DNA from: an uncultured Dorea sp.
GTDB taxonomy: Bacteria > Bacillota > Clostridia > Lachnospirales > Lachnospiraceae
Reading direction: 5' to 3'
Length of the DNA stretch: 64,000 nt
NCBI GenBank assembly: GCA_947652615.1
Contig: CANTDX010000008.1
Span: 27,940 to 91,939 of the forward strand
Position numbers and translations under genes: made by a program. Positions 8,513 through 16,413 of the stretch are shown in pieces; the stretch's first letter is position 1, and the number at the start of each line of letters is the position of its first letter. The notes beneath the pieces are model-generated. The model worked only from the letters and a program-made list of their open reading frames with translations, was not told the DNA's origin and did no database searches.

Positions 8513-9916
8513 CTATCCGACCATGATCGGTTCCTTGGGAAGCCTTCGAATCTTATCCCTTGGATGTGTCTTCCCTGCAAATGTAAGTACCAGAGACAGC
8601 GGTCCCAGTCTACCGATATACATCATGATCATCAGAACCACCTGGCTGGCCCGGCTAAGATGCGGGGTCAGATCCGCTGAAAGCCCCACCGTTCCCACAG
8701 CCGACGCGGTCTCATAGAGGACATTGACCATTGGAATGCTGTCTGGTTCGATCACAAGTATCGCAATCGTCCCGGTGATAAATACCGTAAATGCTACCAT
8801 TACAACGCAGAACCCCGTACGGAAATTCGCCACCGATATCCGCTTGCCCATGCACTCTGTATCATTACCGCCCCTTACGAATGTAAGACATGCAAGAAAT
8901 AACATGGCAATGGTTGTCGTCTTCACCCCGCCTGCAGTACCGCCCGGCGAACCGCCGATAAACATCAGTATCGAGCAGAATAGTTTCGTCTCCCCATACA
9001 GCGCCCCCTGGGGAACCGTATAGAATCCTGCCGTCCTTGTAGTCACCGACTGGAACACAGACGCCAGAAGCTTCTCGCCAAGGCTCATACCGCCTATCGT
9101 CTCCGGGTTATGATATTCGGCAGCAAATACGAATACCGTCCCGGCAATGATCAGAGACACCGTCATCATGACTGCCAGCTTCGAGTGCAGCCTAAGTCTC
9201 GTGAACCACCAGCGCCCCGGTACTTCTCTGTGGATAAGCTCCTTTGTATTCTCAATAACATCAAACCAGACCGTAAATCCGATACCGCTTAATATGATGA
9301 GCAGTATCGTTGTAATATTCACCACCGGATTCACCGCATAGTCTGCAAGGCTGTTCTCCCCTAAGATGTCTATCCCCGCATTACAGAACGCCGAGACTGA
9401 ATGGAAAACTGAATACCATATGCCCTTGATTACGCCATATTCCGGAACGAACTGCAGCGTATACAGCAATGCCCCGCCGCCCTCCACTATGAGGGTTCCC
9501 AGGATCACCTTCTTCACCATCCTGACAATTCCGCCCAACCGCTGTGCGCCATAGGCTTCCTGTAGGACTACTCTCTCCCGGACCGTGATCTTCCTTCGAA
9601 GCAGGAAGAAAAATATCGTTGCACATGCGATAACACCCAGACCGCCAATCTGGATCAATATAAGCAGTACCACTTTCCCAAACAGGGTAAATTGAGACGC
9701 CGGCACGATCGTCACCAGTCCTGTCACACACACCGACGTTACAGAAGTAAATAGCGCGTCTATGAACGCAATCGGCTGCGTGTTGCTGACCGGAAGATAC
9801 AGCAATATCCCGCCGAGAAAAATCACACCTAAAAATCCTACCGCCGTTATCTGCAGCGTATTCCATCTGACACTTTTTGTTCCCTTCACGGCATAGCTGC
9901 TCTCCTTCCTATTCAT
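8513..9916 (-). CDS. ktrB: Potassium channel subunit, KtrB/TrkH family
   Basis: Membrane K+ (or Na+-coupled K+) translocating subunit with about eight to ten hydrophobic segments. Four M-P-M repeats with selectivity-filter glycines can be picked out (TSVCVTGL, FCNAGIDI, TTRTAGFYT, AVGTVGLSAD). 467 aa is normal. Partner: the RCK protein downstream. The start is uncertain. ATG 9916 abuts the terminator-like hairpin and has no ribosome site. An in-frame GTG at 9889 follows GGAAGGAG by 12 bases. That same ribosome site is ideally spaced for an out-of-frame ATG-CCG-TGA mini-ORF overlapping the GTG. Confidence 0.88.
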   Translation of the reverse strand: MNRKESSYAVKGTKSVRWNTLQITAVGFLGVIFLGGILLYLPVSNTQPIAFIDALFTSVTSVCVTGLVTIVPASQFTLFGKVVLLILIQIGGLGVIACATIFFFLLRRKITVRERVVLQEAYGAQRLGGIVRMVKKVILGTLIVEGGGALLYTLQFVPEYGVIKGIWYSVFHSVSAFCNAGIDILGENSLADYAVNPVVNITTILLIILSGIGFTVWFDVIENTKELIHREVPGRWWFTRLRLHSKLAVMMTVSLIIAGTVFVFAAEYHNPETIGGMSLGEKLLASVFQSVTTRTAGFYTVPQGALYGETKLFCSILMFIGGSPGGTAGGVKTTTIAMLFLACLTFVRGGNDTECMGKRISVANFRTGFCVVMVAFTVFITGTIAILVIEPDSIPMVNVLYETASAVGTVGLSADLTPHLSRASQVVLMIMMYIGRLGPLSLVLTFAGKTHPRDKIRRLPKEPIMVG

Positions 9917-9917
9917 T

Positions 9918-9962
9918 CAAAAAGTGTAAAGCCCTCAATTACAAAAGACCTTACACCTTTTT
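9918..9962 (-). terminator. Terminator/attenuator between small genes and ktrB
   Basis: On minus, GTGTAAGG (9956-9949) pairs with CTTTACAC (9931-9924), followed by TTTTT. It starts right after the 49-aa gene stop and its T-run ends two to three bases before the ktrB ATG. The only clear upstream promoter is at 10369-10397, so it may attenuate ktrB rather than just end the small-gene transcript. Confidence 0.7.
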
Positions 9963-9964
9963 GG

Positions 9965-10114
9965 TTAAGATTTATCATCATTGCACAATGCTTCATATTT
10001 TTCTACAAGCTGTTGATACTCTTCAAGCGTCTTACATTCTTTCAAATCATTCAAAATACGGACTCTCTCAAGTTTCCTTGCTAAGATTTCAATCGTCTCG
10101 GCTGTATTTGGCAT
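9965..10114 (-). CDS. Hypothetical small protein (49 aa)
   Basis: Product begins MPNTAETIEILARKLERV. It is charged, probably all-helical, with no membrane segment or known motif. ATG 10114 has a good AGGTGAGG site. It follows the 60-aa gene by 24 bases in the same A+T-rich patch (9917-10380), which differs clearly from the flanking G+C-richer genes and suggests acquisition from elsewhere. Function unknown. Confidence 0.6.
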   Translation of the reverse strand: MPNTAETIEILARKLERVRILNDLKECKTLEEYQQLVEKYEALCNDDKS

Positions 10115-10138
10115 ATCCTCACCTCACTTCTTCAAACG

Positions 10139-10321
10139 CTACTCTTTGATTCTGTCAATTTCTGTTAAATTAATTCCAGATGAAGTAAGTATAACTTTTA
10201 GAGTATTATATCTTACTTTCATAGCTTCATATACCTCTGAGCCTTTATCAGCTAATAACATATAACTTTGCAGTTGAACAAATTCCTCAACATTTTTCTG
10301 CATTAACTCTTTTTCAGTCAT
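10139..10321 (-). CDS. Hypothetical small protein (60 aa)
   Basis: Helical, charged protein starting MTEKELMQKNVEEFVQLQSY; no recognised domain. ATG 10321 is chosen because a GAGGTG site lies 7-9 bases upstream; an in-frame GTG at 10333 overlaps that site. A strong promoter lies 50 bases upstream. It probably forms a two-gene unit with the 49-aa gene. Base composition is A+T-rich relative to neighbours. Confidence 0.6.
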   Translation of the reverse strand: MTEKELMQKNVEEFVQLQSYMLLADKGSEVYEAMKVRYNTLKVILTSSGINLTEIDRIKE

Positions 10322-10368
10322 ATCCCCATCCACCTCACTTTTAAAATACTGCTTTCTTTGGTACTTTT

Positions 10369-10397
10369 ATTATATCAATCGGCATTCACCGTGTAAA
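10369..10397 (-). promoter_or_regulatory. Promoter of the small-gene/ktr unit
   Basis: On minus, TTTACA (10397-10392), a 17-bp spacer and TATAAT (10374-10369), with TGA directly before the -10 (extended -10). It points at the 60-aa gene. It is the best candidate to drive ktrB-ktrA as well, through the hairpin at 9918-9962. Confidence 0.8.
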
Positions 10398-10460
10398 GCA
10401 CTATTTCTGTGAACAGTAACGGACAGCAGCAGACCAGCAACAGACCAGTCTGAATATCTC

Positions 10461-10489
10461 TTGTAACCCGCGAGCCGCAATGTTATAAT
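10461..10489 (+). promoter_or_regulatory. Promoter of the HAM1-like gene
   Basis: TTGTAA (10461-10466), 17-bp spacer, TATAAT (10484-10489). It lies 43 bases before the ATG at 10532 and diverges from the small-gene promoter. Confidence 0.75.
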
Positions 10490-10531
10490 TGAGGAATCTT
10501 CTCTGTAACAGGAGAATAAACGGAGGACAAA

Positions 10532-11179
10532 ATGAAGAAAATACTGATCGGAACAACGAATCCTTCCAAGATCCAACGATTCATACAACTCTTATCCGGA
10601 TACGCGGCAGAATTCTGCACCTTAAAGGATCTGAATATCACGAAAGAACCGGAGGAACGAGGACACACCCCCAGAGAAAACGCCGTTTTAAAGGCAAGGT
10701 TTTACGGGCAATATTTTGATTCTGTGATCTGCAACGATTCCGGGTTATACTTTGATGAACTGGCGCCGGGCGATCCCAGACAGCCGGGCCTTAATATCCG
10801 GACTCCGAACGGGCTGCCAAGATTAGACGATGAAGAGATGATAAACTATTATTCCGAACTGATCCATTCCCTTGGAGGGAAGGTACTGGCATATTACTTA
10901 GACGGAATCGCAGTTTATCATAAGGGGAAAATCTATTCCTATATGGAGAATACCTCGATCACAAGGGAGAACGCCTTCTATATGATCGACCGGCCCTCTC
11001 CCGGAAGACAGCCAGGCTGGCCCCTCGATTCCCTCTCGATATACCGGGACAGCCTGACCTATTTCGTAGATGAAGAAAATGAGAATTCCGATGAAGATGA
11101 TACTGAGATTATACCGGAAGACTATAAAAAACGGTTGGTAGATTTTCTTGCAGAATCACTGTCACTTTCTCTATCCTGA
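10532..11179 (+). CDS. Divergent HAM1/RdgB-family nucleoside triphosphate pyrophosphatase-like protein
   Basis: The family hydrolyses non-canonical purine NTPs (ITP, XTP, dITP) to the monophosphate, keeping them out of nucleic acid. Visible family features are the N-terminal TTNPSKIQ nucleotide segment, ENAVLKARFY, and NDSGLYFD with the catalytic-type Asp (about residue 68). The canonical APG(V/I)YSARY segment is replaced by GDPRQPGLNI, and the C-terminus is acidic (NSDEDDTEIIPED, about 186-198). 215 aa is a little long. The start has a GGAGG site. Substrate may differ from RdgB. Confidence 0.72.
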   Translation: MKKILIGTTNPSKIQRFIQLLSGYAAEFCTLKDLNITKEPEERGHTPRENAVLKARFYGQYFDSVICNDSGLYFDELAPGDPRQPGLNIRTPNGLPRLDDEEMINYYSELIHSLGGKVLAYYLDGIAVYHKGKIYSYMENTSITRENAFYMIDRPSPGRQPGWPLDSLSIYRDSLTYFVDEENENSDEDDTEIIPEDYKKRLVDFLAESLSLSLS

Positions 11180-11217
11180 ACCATATATCCATCTGACGGA
11201 CTTCGCTCATTCCGGAT

Positions 11218-12684
11218 CTACACTGTAATCTTCCTCTTCTCATGCTCTGCCGCGACTTCTTCCACTGATTTTTCCTTCAGTCTTACCGCGCCCTTGTATC
11301 CTTCCTTCGCCGGGATCAGATCGCCTTTGGCGAGATTCTCCTTCGCCTGGGCAATGGCTTCCTGATACTGCGGCAGCCATTCCTCCTGAGCTACCAGCAT
11401 CTCATCGATCATCTGCCAGATCTCCGGCGGATTGCATACCGCGCCTGTCAAAGGATCCATAAGCGCAGCCTGCTTTAACAGGTTCACATCCCCGTGTACC
11501 GCGGCCTCCACGGCAAGCTTCTGCACCCATATAGACTGAGAACATACCGCCGCACAACCAAGCGGCAGATCTCCTACCTTCGGTACGCTGATACCGTTGC
11601 CGTCCACATAACAGGGAACCTCTACCACCGACTCATCCGGCAGGTTGGTAATACACCCCTCGTTCATCATATTGAAGTGTCCGCGGTACTTCCTTCCAGT
11701 CTCAAGCGATTCGATAATATAAGAAGCATGCTCCTTCCCTCTCTCGGAGCCGTCTAATTTCTTCGGCTCTTCTGCAAGGATCTTCGGGAATTCCGTCTCG
11801 AACCAGTTTCTCTCTTCTCTGGTAACACGGAGGTAGCCGGCAGTCTCCCCGTTGATCCAGTTGTCCAGATTGATCCAGTCCTTGATCTCATCCGGACGTT
11901 TCCTGTACCAGGATACATATTCAGAGAGATGTCCGTTCGACTCTGTTGAATAGTAGCCAAACCGTTTCAGTACATCAATACGCACCTTCTCTTCTTCAGA
12001 GAATTTCTCATGCTTCAAGAATCCGGGCAGAATCTTATCCAGCATATCCTCCCCGTGATGCTTCACCGATATATACCAGGTCTGATGGTTGATCCCGGCG
12101 CATACGATGTCCAGTTCGTCTCTTGGAATCCCTAAGACTTCCGCAATCTGCATCTCCCCGTGGATCTCTCCGTGGCACAGACCGATCGTCTTCACTCCGC
12201 CGTATTTGTTGCATGCCCAGGTTGCCATCGCATTCGGATTCGAGTAGTTCAGCATGATCGCCCCCGGCTCCGCCACTTCCCTGATATCCTTACAGAAGTC
12301 AAGCATTGCCGCAATCACCCTCTGTCCATACATGATACCGCCTGTGCATAAGGTATCCCCGACACACTGATCCACACCGTATTTCAGCGGGATCTCAACA
12401 TCCGTCTCGAATCCCTCTAAGCCCCCGATACGCACGCAGTTGACGATATAGCGCGCATCCTTGAACGCCTCTCTTCGATCCGTAGTCGCCTTAATCTTCA
12501 CCGGAATCCCATTCGCATCCAAGTCCCTCTGGCAGAGCGCCCGCGTCTTCTCCAGGTTATCACCATTGATGTCTGTAAATGCAATCTCAGCCTTCTGCAA
12601 TTCCGGCACAGACATAATGTCTGTAAATAATGTTCTCGCGAATACAAGGCTTCCTGCTCCGATAAATGCAATCTTAAAACTCAT
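11218..12684 (-). CDS. melA: GH4 family NAD-dependent alpha-galactosidase (MelA-like)
   Basis: Cytosolic glycosidase using NAD+ and Mn2+ in the redox-elimination mechanism of GH4. The Rossmann loop is FIGAGS (residues 8-13). The Mn-binding Cys170 in GLCHG and His200 in AGINH, plus NYSNPNAM and NLPDESVVEVPCYVD, match MelA and the alpha-galactosidase/glucuronidase branch better than 6-phospho-glucosidases. I start at ATG 12684 because GGAGGT sits 6 bases upstream; an in-frame ATG two codons earlier directly abuts it. It is monocistronic. Substrate within GH4 is inferred. Confidence 0.8.
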   Translation of the reverse strand: MSFKIAFIGAGSLVFARTLFTDIMSVPELQKAEIAFTDINGDNLEKTRALCQRDLDANGIPVKIKATTDRREAFKDARYIVNCVRIGGLEGFETDVEIPLKYGVDQCVGDTLCTGGIMYGQRVIAAMLDFCKDIREVAEPGAIMLNYSNPNAMATWACNKYGGVKTIGLCHGEIHGEMQIAEVLGIPRDELDIVCAGINHQTWYISVKHHGEDMLDKILPGFLKHEKFSEEEKVRIDVLKRFGYYSTESNGHLSEYVSWYRKRPDEIKDWINLDNWINGETAGYLRVTREERNWFETEFPKILAEEPKKLDGSERGKEHASYIIESLETGRKYRGHFNMMNEGCITNLPDESVVEVPCYVDGNGISVPKVGDLPLGCAAVCSQSIWVQKLAVEAAVHGDVNLLKQAALMDPLTGAVCNPPEIWQMIDEMLVAQEEWLPQYQEAIAQAKENLAKGDLIPAKEGYKGAVRLKEKSVEEVAAEHEKRKITV

Positions 12685-12781
12685 AACCATACCTCCTGTT
12701 TCAATCCTGTACTCTCTTTTTTAGTATGGTTCTATTATAAGCTTCTTTCTGATATCATGTGTAAAGTATTGAAGCTCAACA

Positions 12782-12812
12782 GATGAAATGCAAGATATTA
12801 CCGCATTTTATC
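12782..12812 (-). terminator. Hairpin at the ald stop codon
   Basis: GATGAAATGC (12782-12791) pairs with GCATTTTATC (12803-12812) with one G-U. The arm includes the ald stop codon. The following T-run is weak, so termination efficiency is uncertain. Confidence 0.45.
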
Positions 12813-13926
12813 TTACGGCACTCTTCACATCCACATAATTGTATCCCTCAAAACTATCCGCCACATTCTTACAGGTAAGCTTCCCATCATAAGTATTGAT
12901 CGCAGAATAGATCACCTCATTCTCCCTGCATGCCTGCTCAAGCCCTTTGCCCGCAATCTGAAGCCCATATCCAAGCGTCGCATTCGTCAGCGCGATCGTC
13001 GAGGTCCTTGGAACCGCCCCCGGCATATTCCCCACGCAGTAATGCACAATACCATCCTCTATATAGATCGGATCATCATGATAGGTCATATGAGTCGTCT
13101 CACCACAACCGCCCTGGTCTACCGCTACATCCACGAACACAGCGCCCGGCTTCATCTCTTTCAGATACTTCTTCTTGAATAGCTTTGGCGCGGCTTTCCC
13201 CGGGATCAGCACGGAACCGATCACAAGGTCCGCTTCCTTCACAGACTTCTCTATATTCGCATCATTCGATGCCAACGTCTGGATCCTTGCCCCGAAAATA
13301 TCATCCAGATACGCAAGCCTCTGAAGATTGACATCCAGAATCGTGACATTCGCGCCCATGCCTACGGCAATCTTGCAGGCATTGGTTCCCACAGAACCGC
13401 CGCCAAGGATCACTACGTTCGCTTTGGGCGTCCCCGGAACTCCGGCAAGTAAGACACCTTCCCCGCCATAGATCTTCTCCAGATACTTCGCGCCTTCCTG
13501 GATACTGAGACGGCCGGCAATCTGGCTCATAGGTGCAAGAAGCGGAAGTCCGCCGTTCCTATCCATCAAAGTCTCATAAGCAACGCCTTTCACCTTCGCA
13601 TTAAGCAGCGCATCCGTCTGTGGTCTGTCTGCCGCAAGATGCAGATAGGTATACAGGATCAAACCCTCATGGAATAACAGATATTCCTCCGGCAGCGGCT
13701 CCTTCACCTTCACCATCATCTCCACAGTATCCCACACTTCTTTTGCCGTGTCTATAAGCTTCGCACCCGCCGTCTCATACTCTGCATCAGTGAATCCGGA
13801 ACCAATACCGGCTCCCCTCTCAATATAAACTTCATGCCCCGCATTCACATAGTCCTTGACATTATCCGGTATCATCCCTACACGAAACTCATTATTCTTG
13901 ATCTCTTTGACACTTCCAACCTTCAT
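12808..13926 (-). CDS. ald: Alanine dehydrogenase
   Basis: Interconverts L-alanine and pyruvate plus ammonia with NAD(H) in the cytosol. It starts MKVGSVKEIKNNEFRVGM, as Ald proteins do. The catalytic Lys (MVKVKEPLPEE) and His (YLHLAADRP) segments are present, as is the NAD loop GGGSVGTNA (about 175-183) with Asp ending the next strand (ILDVN). 372 aa is exact for the family. The start has GGAGG. It diverges from an RpiR regulator; the shared spacer contains palindromes. Confidence 0.95.
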   Translation of the reverse strand: MKVGSVKEIKNNEFRVGMIPDNVKDYVNAGHEVYIERGAGIGSGFTDAEYETAGAKLIDTAKEVWDTVEMMVKVKEPLPEEYLLFHEGLILYTYLHLAADRPQTDALLNAKVKGVAYETLMDRNGGLPLLAPMSQIAGRLSIQEGAKYLEKIYGGEGVLLAGVPGTPKANVVILGGGSVGTNACKIAVGMGANVTILDVNLQRLAYLDDIFGARIQTLASNDANIEKSVKEADLVIGSVLIPGKAAPKLFKKKYLKEMKPGAVFVDVAVDQGGCGETTHMTYHDDPIYIEDGIVHYCVGNMPGAVPRTSTIALTNATLGYGLQIAGKGLEQACRENEVIYSAINTYDGKLTCKNVADSFEGYNYVDVKSAVR

Positions 13927-13994
13927 TCTCCTTACCTCCTAACGTCCGCCTTCCAGAAATTTTTAAACAATATTTTTCATATAATAATTTTGAC

Positions 13995-14008
13995 GAATAA
14001 TATTATTC
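13995..14008. promoter_or_regulatory. Perfect palindrome upstream of ald
   Basis: GAATAATATTATTC is a perfect 14-bp palindrome in the 261-bp A+T-rich spacer between ald and the divergent regulator. It is placed about 70 bases upstream of ald, where an operator could sit. A+T richness makes chance palindromes more likely. Confidence 0.35.
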
Positions 14009-14099
14009 ATTTATCTTTTCATTTATACTATCATACGCCAGCAAAATATTCAATATAAGTTATTTTTTTCACAGATCATTTTTATTATACACATTTGCA

Positions 14100-14119
14100 A
14101 GAATTGTACTCACAATTCT
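14100..14119. promoter_or_regulatory. Inverted repeat upstream of the RpiR regulator
   Basis: AGAATTGT-ACTC-ACAATTCT is a perfect 8+4+8 repeat, with outer arms GCAAG and CTTGC extending it imperfectly. It lies 69 bases before the regulator start, so it is a candidate autoregulatory operator. A clear promoter for this gene was not found. Confidence 0.45.
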
Positions 14120-14187
14120 GCTTGCATATTTCCTCAATTCATGATTAAATCTTAATAGACATAAGAAACACCGGAGGTACGATCTAC

Positions 14188-15045
14188 ATGAGTGAATTAA
14201 GTGAATTAATCCACAATGCCAATCTAACGAAAACACAGAAGATGATTGCCAAATACATCCTTGACAACTCGGCGGACGCCTGTTTTATGACATCTACAGA
14301 GATCGCCCTGAAACTGGGCGTCAGCGAATCATCCGTTATCCGTTTCAGCCGGACTCTTGGGTTTGGCGGATTCATGGATTTCCAGAAGGTACTGAGGAAG
14401 GAATATCAGGACAAGGTGCTCAGTATATCCAGCAATATTACCGTCCCTGCACAGCGTATCGCCAAGAGGGCCAAGCTTGACAGCAGCACCGATTACATCA
14501 ACCGTCATTTCAAGAATGCCCTCCAAAATCTGGAAACCTTATTTGCCACAAATGCTCTGACCACTTTTGAGAAAGCCGCGGATATCATCATTGCAAGCAA
14601 ACGCAAATATATCGCCGCTTCCCGCGGTAATTCCTGCCTTGGCGATTATTTTCTCTTATATCTGAAACATATGCTGCCGCATGTGACGTCCACCAATACG
14701 GCTGCCATAAGCCCGATCGACCATATGTGCAACATTTCCAAGGAGGACTGCCTGATCATATTCAGTTTCCCCAGATACTCCTCCCTGGACCGGGTAACCA
14801 CTGAGATGGCCAAGGAGGCCGGTGCAAGCATTGTTGTGATCACTGATAAGCCAAGCGCGCTTCTCGCCCAGTATGCCACCGTACTGATCACCGTCCCGGT
14901 TGACAGCAACGCGTTCTTTAATTCTCTGATCGGACCGCAGTTCGTTGCCGAGGCTTTGCTTGATACGATCAGCCATAAGGTTAATGGGATTGAAAAAAGA
15001 TTGAAGAAGATTGATAAATATCTGAATGAATTGGGAATCTATTAA
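14188..15045 (+). CDS. RpiR/MurR family transcriptional regulator
   Basis: DNA-binding regulator sensing a phosphosugar. The N-terminal HTH_6 domain (about residues 1-77) contains STEIALKLGVSESSVIRFSR. A SIS domain (about 120-260) contains IIASKRKYIAASRGNS and IIFSFPRYS, where phosphosugars bind. 285 aa is typical. A GGAGGT site precedes the ATG. It is divergent from ald and convergent with purD. The target is not evident: no sugar-phosphate operon is next to it, so it may act on ald or elsewhere. Confidence 0.85.
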   Translation: MSELSELIHNANLTKTQKMIAKYILDNSADACFMTSTEIALKLGVSESSVIRFSRTLGFGGFMDFQKVLRKEYQDKVLSISSNITVPAQRIAKRAKLDSSTDYINRHFKNALQNLETLFATNALTTFEKAADIIIASKRKYIAASRGNSCLGDYFLLYLKHMLPHVTSTNTAAISPIDHMCNISKEDCLIIFSFPRYSSLDRVTTEMAKEAGASIVVITDKPSALLAQYATVLITVPVDSNAFFNSLIGPQFVAEALLDTISHKVNGIEKRLKKIDKYLNELGIY

Positions 15046-15050
15046 TTCAA

Positions 15051-15090
15051 GAGGCCGTTGGGAACACTTCCTACCGCTCCCAACAGCCTC
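15051..15090. terminator. Shared hairpin between the RpiR gene and purD
   Basis: GAGGCCGTTGGGA (15051-15063) pairs with TCCCAACAGCCTC (15078-15090) with one mismatch. It lies between two convergent stop codons, so it can serve both strands. T-runs on either side are poor. Confidence 0.6.
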
Positions 15091-15116
15091 CTAATTACTC
15101 ACACTCAAAGGGTCGC

Positions 15117-16388
15117 TTACGCCTCATCAATCGCCTTCCCGATATCATGGCGCATGTATTTGTTATCGAACTTCACCCACTCCGTCGCCGCGTAGGCATT
15201 GGCCCTGGCTTCCTTAAGGTCCTTCCCCTTCGCCGTAACTCCTAGCACTCGGCCTCCGTTGGTCACGATCTGCTCTCCGTCAAATTTAGTCCCGGCATGG
15301 AAGCAGTAATACCCTTCATGCTTCCCAAACTCCTCCAACCCGCTGATCGGAAGTCCCTTATCATACGCCACCGGATATCCCTCGCTTGCAAGCACCACAC
15401 ACACGGCCGCATTGTCTTCGAACTGCAGATCCACCTGGTCAAGCGTGCCGTCCACACACGCCTCTACGACCTCGATGATGTCGTTCTTCATCCTTGGCAG
15501 CACCACCTGCGCCTCCGGATCACCGAATCTTGCATTGTATTCCAACACCTTGGGACCTTCCTTTGTCAGCATCAGGCCAAAGAAGATCACACCCTTGAAC
15601 GGCCTGCCTTCTGCCTTCATAGCATCTACCGTCGCCTGATAAATATATTTGTTGCAGAAGTCCTCTACTTCCCTGGTATAGAACGGACTTGGAGAGAATG
15701 TTCCCATCCCGCCCGTGTTAAGCCCGGTGTCTCCATCCCCTGCACGCTTGTGATCCTGCGCGGACGTCATGGTCTTGATCGTATTGCCGTCCACGAAGGA
15801 GAGTACGGACACTTCACGGCCGGTCATGAATTCTTCGATCACCATCTCATTGCCCGCATCTCCGAATTTCTTATCCAGCATGATGGTCTTGACGCCTTCC
15901 TTCGCCTCCTCAAGCGTGCTGCAGATCAGTACGCCCTTCCCAAGCGCCAGCCCGTCCGCTTTGAGAACGATCGGGAACTTCGCCGTCTCAAGATACGCAA
16001 GCGCCTTATCCGGATCGGTGAAATTCTCATACGCCGCCGTCGGAATGTTGTATTTCTTCATCAGATCCTTAGAGAATGCCTTGGACCCCTCCAGGATCGC
16101 CGCATTCTTTCTTGGGCCGAACGTGCGGATCCCCGCCGCCTCAAGCTCATCCACCAGACCGCCGACTAACGGGTCATCCATCCCTACGATCACAAGATCG
16201 ATCTCCTTCTCCTTCGCGAACGCAACGATCTTATCGAATTCCATCGCGCCGATCGGCGCACACTCGGCGTACTCCGCTATCCCTGCATTCCCCGGCGTAC
16301 AGTAGATCTTGTCCGCCTTCTCGCTCTTTGAGACGCAGTACGCGATCGCATGCTCTCTTCCGCCGCTTCCGACAATTAATACCTTCAT
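15117..16388 (-). CDS. purD: Phosphoribosylamine-glycine ligase
   Basis: Third step of purine synthesis: joins glycine to phosphoribosylamine with ATP, giving GAR. An ATP-grasp enzyme, it starts MKVLIVGSGGREHAI, has PIVLKADGLALGKGV (ATP-grasp Lys, about 145-160), GGMGTFSPSP, and Mg ligands in EYNARFGDPE (about 285-294). 423 aa is standard. ATG follows GGAGGT. It is the last gene of the pur run, after the membrane-anchored unknown. Confidence 0.96.
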   Translation of the reverse strand: MKVLIVGSGGREHAIAYCVSKSEKADKIYCTPGNAGIAEYAECAPIGAMEFDKIVAFAKEKEIDLVIVGMDDPLVGGLVDELEAAGIRTFGPRKNAAILEGSKAFSKDLMKKYNIPTAAYENFTDPDKALAYLETAKFPIVLKADGLALGKGVLICSTLEEAKEGVKTIMLDKKFGDAGNEMVIEEFMTGREVSVLSFVDGNTIKTMTSAQDHKRAGDGDTGLNTGGMGTFSPSPFYTREVEDFCNKYIYQATVDAMKAEGRPFKGVIFFGLMLTKEGPKVLEYNARFGDPEAQVVLPRMKNDIIEVVEACVDGTLDQVDLQFEDNAAVCVVLASEGYPVAYDKGLPISGLEEFGKHEGYYCFHAGTKFDGEQIVTNGGRVLGVTAKGKDLKEARANAYAATEWVKFDNKYMRHDIGKAIDEA

Positions 16389-16413
16389 ATTCTACCTCCT
16401 GTCATATATCCAA

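Noticed and set aside
10420..10452. CAGACCAG direct repeat between the divergent promoters
   Set aside because: Two short copies 9 bases or so apart without further conservation; could be chance.
15297..16169. Long plus-strand open frame opposite purD
   Set aside because: It is fully antisense to a clear PurD, lacks a ribosome site and resembles no protein; it follows from the codon use of purD. Similar frames opposite addB (40983-41981), the M29 gene (19493-20410) and purD were dropped for the same reason.
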